The position numbers and the translations under genes are program-made. A DNA stretch of 7,862 nucleotides. Source: Magnetococcales bacterium (GTDB taxonomy: Bacteria > Pseudomonadota > Magnetococcia > Magnetococcales > DC0425bin3). Location: positions 1 to 7,862 of the forward strand of contig JADGCJ010000154.1 in assembly GCA_015229045.1 (NCBI GenBank). Direction: 5' to 3'. The notes beneath the pieces are model-generated. The model made no database searches, had not been told where the DNA came from, and saw only the letters and a list, made by a program, of their open reading frames with translations. Positions within the stretch are counted from its first letter, which is position 1. Every line of letters starts with the position of its first letter. Below, piece after piece: positions 1 to 5,490 of this stretch.

Positions 1-69
1 ACAAAGGCTTTCATGTCCAGGCCTTTCTTGAGGGGGTACCTGGGCAGTTACGAAAGAGATTTAAAATGA
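1..69 (+). CDS. 3' end of an unidentified upstream gene (partial)
   Basis: Frame 1 is open from the left edge to a TGA at 67-69 and would encode 22 residues ending GYLGSYERDLK. Its stop overlaps the start of the next gene as ATGA (66-69), the classic arrangement of translationally coupled genes, which is the main reason to believe it is real. Short length means an open frame here could also be chance. I do not recognise the tail and cannot assign a family. If real, the gene is cotranscribed with the CheB-type gene and might be another signalling component, but that is inference. Confidence 0.5.
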   Translation, partial: TKAFMSRPFLRGYLGSYERDLK

Positions 70-1151
70 AGCAGAAGCATCTGCGGGTGCTTATCATCGT
101 CAACGCTCCGGGGATGCGTCGTGCCCTGGTGGAGATTGTGGAGGCAGACCCGCTGCTGGAGGTTGCCGGGGCGGTCGCCGATCCTCTTCTGGCAGCCAAA
201 CGCATCGCCAACGAAGTTCCGGACGCCATTCTCCTGGAGATGGAGACGCCGCGCCTGAGCGGTCTGTCCTTTCTCAAAAAATTGATGAATCAGTGCCCCG
301 TGCCCGTCGTGGCCTTGTCGACCCAGGCCAGGGAGGGGTGGCCCAGCCTGACAGCGGCACAAAATGCCGGAGCCATGGATGTCATCGAGCTGCCGGAAAC
401 GGAGGCCAGGGATCATCTTCTGGCCATCTCCAACACCATCCGGGACAAGATCAAGTCCGCCGCCCGACATCGCTTGAACGGAAATCACGCCTTGCCCTCC
501 CTGACGGTCCAGCCCAAACTGACCGCCGATGCGCTCCTGCCTCCTCCTCCCCGCTGGGCGAAGGTCAGGCAGACCGAAAAGGTCATCTGCATGGGAGCCT
601 CCACCGGCGGCACCGATTCACTGCCGACGGTATTGGAAAAGATACCTTCCGACTGTCCGGGAATTGTCATCGTCCAGCACATGCCGGAGGGCTTCACGGC
701 CACCTTTGCCCAACGTCTCGATGCGTTGTGCAAAATCTCCGTCAAAGAGGCCCAACATGGCGATGTCGTTGTGCCAGGCCGTGCCCTGATCGCACCCGGC
801 AACCGCCATCTGCTGCTTGCCCGCCGAACCGATCACTACGTCGTCGAACTCAAGGATGGTCCCCTGGTCACACGCCATCGCCCCTCGGTTGACGTGTTGT
901 TTCGATCGGCGGCGCGCAGTGCCGGCGGCAACGCCATCGGCGTCCTCATGACCGGCATGGGCGACGATGGTGCCCGGGGATTGCTGGAAATGCGCCAGGC
1001 AGGGGCCATCACCATGGCTGAACACGAGTCCTCCTGCGTGGTTTATGGCATGCCAAAAGAGGCCATCGAGCGCGGTGCCGCTGAATTTATCGTCCCGCTG
1101 CCCAGGATTGTCGATAAAATCAGCGACGTGCTGAAAAAATCTCAAAAATGA
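66..1151 (+). CDS. cheB: CheB-type protein-glutamate methylesterase with a degenerate receiver domain
   Basis: CheB hydrolyses glutamyl methyl esters (and deamidates glutamines) on chemoreceptors in the cytoplasm, opposing CheR during adaptation. The 361-residue product has the usual length and two-domain layout. Residues 6-125 are receiver-like (ending around AGAMDVIELP), 130-172 form a linker with four prolines at 159-162, and 173-355 are the methylesterase. The catalytic triad is visible: Ser179 in GASTGG, His205 in IVQHMPEGF and Asp301 in MTGMGDDGA. The receiver half keeps CheB spacing but not chemistry. The two acidic pocket residues are Val12 and Asn13, the phospho-acceptor position in LLEMETPR is Glu58, and the conserved Lys is Leu109. 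It is therefore probably not phosphorylated by CheA and may be constitutively on or allosterically gated by a partner (inference). ATG 66 follows a weak purine-rich stretch (GAAAGAGA, 52-59) and overlaps the preceding stop. No cheA, cheW, cheR or receptor gene is in view. Assignment to the CheB family is firm; a role in chemotaxis proper is less sure. Confidence 0.93.
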   Translation: MKQKHLRVLIIVNAPGMRRALVEIVEADPLLEVAGAVADPLLAAKRIANEVPDAILLEMETPRLSGLSFLKKLMNQCPVPVVALSTQAREGWPSLTAAQNAGAMDVIELPETEARDHLLAISNTIRDKIKSAARHRLNGNHALPSLTVQPKLTADALLPPPPRWAKVRQTEKVICMGASTGGTDSLPTVLEKIPSDCPGIVIVQHMPEGFTATFAQRLDALCKISVKEAQHGDVVVPGRALIAPGNRHLLLARRTDHYVVELKDGPLVTRHRPSVDVLFRSAARSAGGNAIGVLMTGMGDDGARGLLEMRQAGAITMAEHESSCVVYGMPKEAIERGAAEFIVPLPRIVDKISDVLKKSQK

Positions 1152-1312
1152 GTACAAACCGTGTCTGTTGCAAAACACATATTTTTTTAAACGTCTCTTT
1201 TCTTTCAATCTTTTTTTGTTTAAATACCCTTGGATAATCTCTGAACCGCGTCTACTTTGGAACACATGGTTTTTTTGTGATCGAGAAAAATATTGACATG
1301 AAAGATTTTATT

Positions 1313-1368
1313 GGGGCGAAGCCCCAAACCCCACCAGGAAGAAGGACACAGCCCTTCCTCCTGGACCT
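1313..1368 (-). repeat. Double-hairpin intergenic repeat, copy 1
   Basis: Two adjacent inverted repeats are visible. GGGGC-GAA-GCCCC lies at 1313-1325. A 12-bp stem with one mismatch pairs CCAGGAAGAAGG (1334-1345) with CCTTCCTCCTGG (1353-1364) around a 7-base loop. Read on the minus strand, the unit runs GTCCAGG, stem-loop, CCTGG, GGGGTTTGGGG, CTTCGCCCC. The minus-strand GTCCAGG...GGGCTG segment also occurs near 6571 and 7820 on the plus strand, which suggests a dispersed extragenic repeat. No T run follows either stem in either direction closely enough to call an intrinsic terminator. Confidence 0.6.
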
Positions 1369-1455
1369 CCATCCCAGTCTTTCAATAGTCAAAAAAACGA
1401 CGCATCTCGGAATGGATTCGGTTCAAGATTCAGCCAGCAAGGTTGCTCCGCAAGA

Positions 1456-1460
1456 AAGGA
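1456..1460 (+). promoter_or_regulatory. Ribosome binding site deciding the siaB-like start
   Basis: AAGGA ends 9 bases before ATG 1470, ideal Shine-Dalgarno spacing. The longer frame opening with TTG at 1443 has no comparable site at the right distance and would add nine residues (MLRKKGSPV) in front of the conserved domain, so ATG 1470 is preferred. Confidence 0.7.
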
Positions 1461-1469
1461 TCCCCTGTC

Positions 1470-2027
1470 ATGATCGCTCAAGAGTTGTTACGTCTGCGCA
1501 CAATGTTGCAAGACGAGGGGATCATGTTCTGCTATAGCGGCTATGTGACCGAGGAGGTTTTGTCGAGTATCGGCAAGGCACTGCGCAGCAAACTGACCAA
1601 CGAGACCGGGGACAAGAAGGTGGTGAGAAATTTATTCTCCCTGTTTGTCGAGCAGGTGCAAAACATTATCCGCTACTCCACCGAACGGGAAGAGAACAAA
1701 AACGGTGAAGAGCCGAAAGACCTCTCTTTCGGCGTCTTTATTGTCGGCAAGGCTGCCAACGGACGCTACTACGTCACCTGCGGCAACCTGGTACACCTGG
1801 CCGATGTGCCGCGCCTGCGTGGCAATCTGGATCATATTCGCTCCCTGGATCGGGATGGCATCAACGCCCTTTACAAGCAGATTCTGCGGGGAGAGGTTCC
1901 CGAAGGCAGCAAAGGAGCCGGGGTTGGTTTTGTCGATATGGCGCGCACCGCCACGCATGGGTTTGAGTATGACTTCCTGGATATCGATGCCAAAAGCGCC
2001 TTTTTCTCATTCAAGGCTTACGTTTAA
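1470..2027 (+). CDS. siaB: SiaB-family protein kinase (DUF6272, GHKL-like fold)
   Basis: In Pseudomonas aeruginosa, SiaB phosphorylates SiaC and so stops SiaC from activating the diguanylate cyclase SiaD; the phosphatase SiaA reverses this. The 185-residue product is a single cytoplasmic domain with the layout of that family. It has an N-box-like helix at 52-69 (RNLFSLFVEQVQNIIRYS, with Glu61, Gln62 and Asn65) and a glycine-rich loop at 146-157 (GSKGAGVGFVDM) near the end, as in GHKL ATP-binding folds. A short charged loop (71-84, TEREENKNGE...) separates the helix from the first strands. No signal peptide, membrane segment or second domain is present. The gene is followed after 26 bp by the SiaC-like gene, the same order as siaB-siaC, which strongly supports the assignment. 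Unlike the known siaABCD operon, no siaA phosphatase gene precedes it. Family assignment rests on motif layout and gene order rather than a search; the kinase activity is inferred. Confidence 0.85.
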   Translation: MIAQELLRLRTMLQDEGIMFCYSGYVTEEVLSSIGKALRSKLTNETGDKKVVRNLFSLFVEQVQNIIRYSTEREENKNGEEPKDLSFGVFIVGKAANGRYYVTCGNLVHLADVPRLRGNLDHIRSLDRDGINALYKQILRGEVPEGSKGAGVGFVDMARTATHGFEYDFLDIDAKSAFFSFKAYV

Positions 2028-2053
2028 CGACAGATACATAGGACAATGATCAC

Positions 2054-2443
2054 ATGGACACAATTCATATCGACGCATCCGAACGGGCACCGGCCATCGA
2101 CTTTAATTTTTCGGCCAACCATTTCGCCATGCGGGGGGAGTCCTACCCGGAGGATGTTGCAGAGTTTTATGGCCCCATCCTCACCCGATTCAAGGAGCAT
2201 GTGGCCGCACTTGCCGGAGCCAGCCTGGTTTTCGACTTCGATCTGATCTATTTCAACAGCTCCAGTGCCAAGGTTCTGATGGGGCTGTTCGACACCCTCG
2301 ACAAGGTTGCCGCCAAGGGTAACAAAGTGATCATCAACTGGCACTTCGAAGAGGACGATGACAACATGGAGGAGCTGGGCGGCGAGTTTGGCGAAGAGTT
2401 GCACCATGCTGAATTTCATTTGTTGCCGAAAGCTGTCCAGTAA
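2054..2443 (+). CDS. siaC: SiaC-family regulatory protein (DUF1987)
   Basis: SiaC-type proteins are small STAS/anti-sigma-antagonist-like partner proteins. In Pseudomonas the unphosphorylated form binds the helical stalk of SiaD and switches on c-di-GMP synthesis, while phosphorylation by SiaB on a Thr in an N-T-S-S motif blocks this. The 129-residue product shows the DUF1987 hallmarks: SYPEDVAEFYGPIL (30-43), FDFDLIYFNSSSAKVL (60-75) and the acidic tail block INWHFEEDDDNMEELGGEF (94-112). The residue at the expected phosphorylation position is Ser69 (N68-S69-S70-S71), not Thr. The start at ATG 2054 has AGGA (2040-2043) 10 bases upstream. It lies 26 bp after the siaB-like gene and 87 bp before the HD-GYP gene, with no obvious terminator between them, so all three are probably one transcript. 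The likely partners are the kinase upstream and the coiled-coil stalk of the enzyme downstream. Confidence 0.9.
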   Translation: MDTIHIDASERAPAIDFNFSANHFAMRGESYPEDVAEFYGPILTRFKEHVAALAGASLVFDFDLIYFNSSSAKVLMGLFDTLDKVAAKGNKVIINWHFEEDDDNMEELGGEFGEELHHAEFHLLPKAVQ

Positions 2444-2530
2444 ACTCGGGTCCGGATGGCTCCAAAGAGGATCTGATCGAACGCCGACAACCAAGGATGA
2501 CACCACAGGGTGGCATGGGGGGGGTACGCC

Positions 2531-4558
2531 ATGAGTTATGATGCCTTTGAGGAAGAACAAAAAATTCTGGATGCCGGAGCCTCCCTGCTGCAACGCGATG
2601 ACCTGTCGCCCGACGAACTGCGCCAGGCCTTTGCCACTCATCACGATGCTTACCAGAAATTGTTCAAGACCTCCAAGCGTCTGGTCAAGCTCAATGACCG
2701 CAACGAGGAACGACTCAAGGAGACCAACCTCCAGATCAGTAAACAGCAAACAGAGCTGAAAGAGGCCCATGCCGAACTGGGTCACCATGCGGAGATGCTG
2801 GAGGTCAAGGTGCGCGAACGCACCAAGGCGCTGGTCCACTCCCAGGACAAGCTGCAAAAACTGGTGGAGCTGGGTATCGCCCTCTCCGCCGAGCAGGATC
2901 TGGATGTCCTGCTCAAGCGCATCCTGTGGAGCGGCAAGGAGCTGAGTCAGGCCGATGCCGCCACCCTCTATCTGCGCACCGATGACAATGAATTGCGCTT
3001 CGCCCTGCGCTCCAAGAGCGATGAACTGCCCAGCTTCACCATCCCGTTGTATGACCCGATCAGCGGTGAACCAAAGTTGAACTATGTCTCGACCAGCGTC
3101 GCCTTGAGCGGGGAGTCGGTACGCATCGACGATGTCTACCAGGAGTCGCGGTTCGACCTTTCCGGCACACGAAAAATCGACGCGGAGACCGGCTATCGCA
3201 CCGTCTCCATGTTGACCGTGCCCCTCAAGTCGCGCAAAGGGGAGTGCCTGGGGGTGTTGCAGCTGATCAATTCGATCGACCCGGAAACCAACGCCGTGCA
3301 ACCGTTCGATCACCATCTGATCGGATTTGTCGAGGCCCTGGCCTCTCAGGCAGCCATCGCCCTGGACAATTTGCACCTCATCAAGGCCCAGGCGGAGCTG
3401 TTTGATTCAATCATTAAAATCATCGCCTCGGCCATTGACGCCAAGTCACCCTATACGGGTGGCCATTGCGAGCGGGTTCCGGAGCTGGGACGCCTGCTGG
3501 CCGAGGCGGCCTGCCAGGAGTCGACCGGGCCTTTCGCCACCTTTGCCATGGATCCGGACGATTGGCGGGAGTTTCATCTGGCTGGCTGGCTGCACGACTG
3601 CGGCAAGGTGACCACGCCCGAGTATGTCGTCGACAAAGCCACCAAGCTGGAGACCATTTTCAACCGCATCCACGAAATTCGTACCCGCTTCGAGGTGTTG
3701 CGCCGGGATCGCATCATCGACCATCAGAATCGCCTGCTGGCCGGTGGTCGTCAGGAGGAGTTGCAACCAGAGCTGGAGCGACAGTTGCGGCAACTGGAGG
3801 AGGATTTTGCCTTTGTCGCCGAGTGCAATGTCGGTGGCGAGTTCATGAGCCCCAACCGCATTGCCCGCCTGGAGCAGATCGCCGCCATCGAGTGGACGCG
3901 ACACTTCGACGACCGCCTGGGGCTCTCCGAGGGGGAGCTGGAGCGCCTCGTCGACACCCCCAAGGCCCCGCTGCCAGCGCAAGAAAAATTATTGGCAGAC
4001 AAACCCAGCATGATTGTGCCACGCCGTGCCCATCCGCTTTCCTATGATCCGGAAAAGTGGGGCTTCAAGGTCACCGTCCCGGAGGCTTTGTACAATTATG
4101 GCGAGCTGTACAATCTGCGCATTGCCCGTGGCACCCTGACCGAAGAGGAGCGTTTCAAGATTGTCGAACACGTCATCAGCACCATCGTCATGCTCGACAA
4201 GCTGCCATTCCCGAAAAACATGCGTCGTGTCAGTGCCTTTGCCGGTTCTCACCATGAGACGATGATCGGCACCGGCTATCCTCGCCGACTCTCCCGCGAC
4301 GACATGCCGGTGCAGGCGCGTATTCTGGCTATTGCCGACATTTTCGAGGCACTCACTGCCTCGGATCGTCCGTACAAAAAACCAAAAACAGTCAGCGAAG
4401 CCCTGAAAATCATGAAATTCATGTGCAAGGACAAGCACATTGATCCGGATCTCTACGAGTTGTTCGTCAAGAGCCGGGTCTGGAAAAAGTATGCCGACGC
4501 CTATCTGAACCCGAACCAGGTCGACGACGTGGAGGTGGCGGCTTACCTGGCATCGTAG
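2531..4558 (+). CDS. Stalk-GAF-HD-GYP cyclic-di-GMP phosphodiesterase, probable SiaC target
   Basis: HD-GYP proteins are metal-dependent phosphodiesterases that hydrolyse c-di-GMP. Domains of the 675-residue product in order: an N-terminal helical stalk at 1-107, including TSKRLVKLNDRNEERL (47-62) and a coiled coil ending in VKVRERTKAL (92-101); a GAF domain at about 108-280 (GYRTVSMLTVPL, then GVLQLIN); and an HD-GYP domain at about 290-650. Key residues are YTGGH (308-312), HD in WLHDCGK (His355, Asp356), HHE at 574-576, GTGYP at 580-584 and Asp603 in IADIFEAL. About 200 residues lie between the HD and HHE motifs, far more than in minimal HD-GYP domains; the intervening LYNLRIARGTLTEEERF motif recalls a GAF/HD-GYP subfamily. 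The usual Asp before GxGYP is Ile579. No membrane segment is seen. ATG 2531 was chosen over GTG 2510, which adds only seven residues; a G-rich tract lies just upstream. The gene is third in the siaB-siaC run, in the place a siaD cyclase would occupy. The 3' end overlaps the convergent arnD gene by 16 bp. Ligand of the GAF domain unknown. Confidence 0.9.
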   Translation: MSYDAFEEEQKILDAGASLLQRDDLSPDELRQAFATHHDAYQKLFKTSKRLVKLNDRNEERLKETNLQISKQQTELKEAHAELGHHAEMLEVKVRERTKALVHSQDKLQKLVELGIALSAEQDLDVLLKRILWSGKELSQADAATLYLRTDDNELRFALRSKSDELPSFTIPLYDPISGEPKLNYVSTSVALSGESVRIDDVYQESRFDLSGTRKIDAETGYRTVSMLTVPLKSRKGECLGVLQLINSIDPETNAVQPFDHHLIGFVEALASQAAIALDNLHLIKAQAELFDSIIKIIASAIDAKSPYTGGHCERVPELGRLLAEAACQESTGPFATFAMDPDDWREFHLAGWLHDCGKVTTPEYVVDKATKLETIFNRIHEIRTRFEVLRRDRIIDHQNRLLAGGRQEELQPELERQLRQLEEDFAFVAECNVGGEFMSPNRIARLEQIAAIEWTRHFDDRLGLSEGELERLVDTPKAPLPAQEKLLADKPSMIVPRRAHPLSYDPEKWGFKVTVPEALYNYGELYNLRIARGTLTEEERFKIVEHVISTIVMLDKLPFPKNMRRVSAFAGSHHETMIGTGYPRRLSRDDMPVQARILAIADIFEALTASDRPYKKPKTVSEALKIMKFMCKDKHIDPDLYELFVKSRVWKKYADAYLNPNQVDDVEVAAYLAS

Positions 4559-5484
4559 GGGTTGATGGTGGTTGCTGCATCCGCGGCCACGGTTCCCTGG
4601 ACGGCCAGCATCCCCGAACGACCCTCCACCTGACCCCAGGTCACGGCGTGTCTGGGCAGGGTCTCGATCGTCAAGCGCTCTTTGAGATCGGCCAGGGTAC
4701 CCAACGAGTATCCTGCCTGTTGCCACCCTTGCAGCAGGGCCTCCATGACCGGGAGCAGTTTCATTCCTTCCAGCTCCGCATGCAGGGTGTAGACGTGGCC
4801 GTGCGGCAGGGGGGTCCGGCTGGCCGACAGGATGGTCTCCTGTACGGTGTCCGGTGTGATGCCCTGGCGTCCGATCCATTCGTCCAGGGTGGGGAGGGTG
4901 GTGGGCAACTGGATGCAGGAAGAGCGGATCCCGTCCATGATCGGCAGGAAGGGGTGGGTGCCACGGGTATCGCTGGCATGGGTGAAGCCGAACGCCTCTT
5001 CCAGGGCCAGGGCGTGGCCATTCATCTGCCAGCCTGCGGCCCCATGCACCCGGGCGGGGTGGCCAAAAATCTCTTCATAGACAACGCAGGCCTTGGCCAT
5101 CTCTTGTCGGGTCCACGCCTGATCCTGCTGGGCCACATTGTCTTGCCAGAGGACGTGATCATGACAATGGATGCCGATTTCGTGCCCGGCGCTTGCGGCG
5201 GCGCGCAGGATGGCGCTCGTTTGGCGACCGATATGCGGTCCCGGGAGGAGAACCCCGTAGAGGAGGGTTTTGAGTCCGTAGTGGCTCAGAACCGAGGTAC
5301 GCCCGACCTTGTTCAGAAATCCCCGCCGGAAGATGCGACGCAGGGCGCGGCCAGTGTGGTCAGGTCCGAGACTGAAGAGAAAGGTGGCGCGTACCTGATG
5401 GCGGTCGAAGAGGCGCAGCAGGGCTGGTACCCCTTCCCGGGTGCCTCGGAGGGTATCGACGTCGACCTTGAGGGCAAGAAACAT
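4543..5484 (-). CDS. arnD: ArnD-type deformylase of undecaprenyl-phosphate-linked 4-formamido-4-deoxy-L-arabinose
   Basis: ArnD removes the formyl group from undecaprenyl phosphate-4-deoxy-4-formamido-L-arabinose at the inner membrane, yielding the carrier used to add 4-amino-4-deoxy-L-arabinose to lipid A, a modification linked to cationic peptide and polymyxin resistance. The 313-residue product is a NodB-like polysaccharide deacetylase matching ArnD along its length. Landmarks are KVDVDTLRGTREGVP (6-20, metal-binding Asp8/Asp10 region), FSLGPDHTGR (37-46), IGIHCHDHVLWQ (103-114, His106 and His110), AAGW (149-152), QLPTTLPTLDEWIGR (192-206) and YTLHAELEG (232-240). E. coli ArnD, as I recall it, has Arg after AAGW; here it is Gln153. 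The protein is slightly longer than the ~296-residue E. coli enzyme, with the extra at the C-terminus. It starts 6 bp after the ArnA-like decarboxylase gene, so the two are surely cotranscribed. A related deacetylase (NaxD of Francisella) acts on a different carrier-linked sugar, so the exact substrate is inferred. Confidence 0.9.
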   Translation of the reverse strand: MFLALKVDVDTLRGTREGVPALLRLFDRHQVRATFLFSLGPDHTGRALRRIFRRGFLNKVGRTSVLSHYGLKTLLYGVLLPGPHIGRQTSAILRAAASAGHEIGIHCHDHVLWQDNVAQQDQAWTRQEMAKACVVYEEIFGHPARVHGAAGWQMNGHALALEEAFGFTHASDTRGTHPFLPIMDGIRSSCIQLPTTLPTLDEWIGRQGITPDTVQETILSASRTPLPHGHVYTLHAELEGMKLLPVMEALLQGWQQAGYSLGTLADLKERLTIETLPRHAVTWGQVEGRSGMLAVQGTVAADAATTINPYDAR

Positions 5485-5490
5485 GACAGG

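Larger units (their letters stand above)
1152..1469. other. 318-bp intergenic region: AT-rich leader plus hairpin repeat
   Basis: This gap separates the CheB-type gene from the siaB-like gene and holds no convincing gene. The first ~160 bases (to ~1312) are markedly AT-rich compared with the flanking genes and contain three runs of seven T (1182-1188, 1211-1217, 1270-1276). A perfect TTGACA sits at 1293-1298, but the expected -10 position falls in GC-rich repeat sequence, so no promoter is called. From 1313 to ~1368 there is a two-hairpin intergenic repeat, listed separately. The end carries the siaB ribosome binding site. The promoter for the sia run presumably lies somewhere here. Confidence 0.6.

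Noticed and set aside
1160..1190. Possible terminator after cheB ending in T7
   Set aside because: The only pairing before the T run is a 4-bp GTGT/ACAC with a 10-base loop, too weak to call.
618..1265. A 215-codon open frame on the - strand, antisense to cheB
   Set aside because: In-register shadow of the CheB catalytic domain; it begins in the AT-rich gap with no supporting ribosome binding site or recognisable domain.
1293..1298. Perfect TTGACA resembling a sigma-70 -35 box
   Set aside because: The bases 16-18 positions downstream are GC-rich repeat sequence with nothing like TATAAT, so a promoter cannot be supported on this alone.
1277..1537. An 86-codon + strand frame spanning the repeat and the start of siaB
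   Set aside because: It translates the hairpin repeat and then the siaB start region in another frame, and has no family resemblance.
2510..2530. GTG 2510 as the start of the HD-GYP gene
   Set aside because: It would add only seven residues (MAWGGYA) outside the conserved stalk. The candidate AAGGA site (2493-2497) is 12 bases away, and ATG 2531 is the more usual start codon; it remains possible.
2024..3376. A 450-codon open frame on the - strand, antisense to siaC and the HD-GYP gene
   Set aside because: Same explanation: it is in register opposite siaC and the HD-GYP gene, which share a phase, and both sense genes have clear family motifs.
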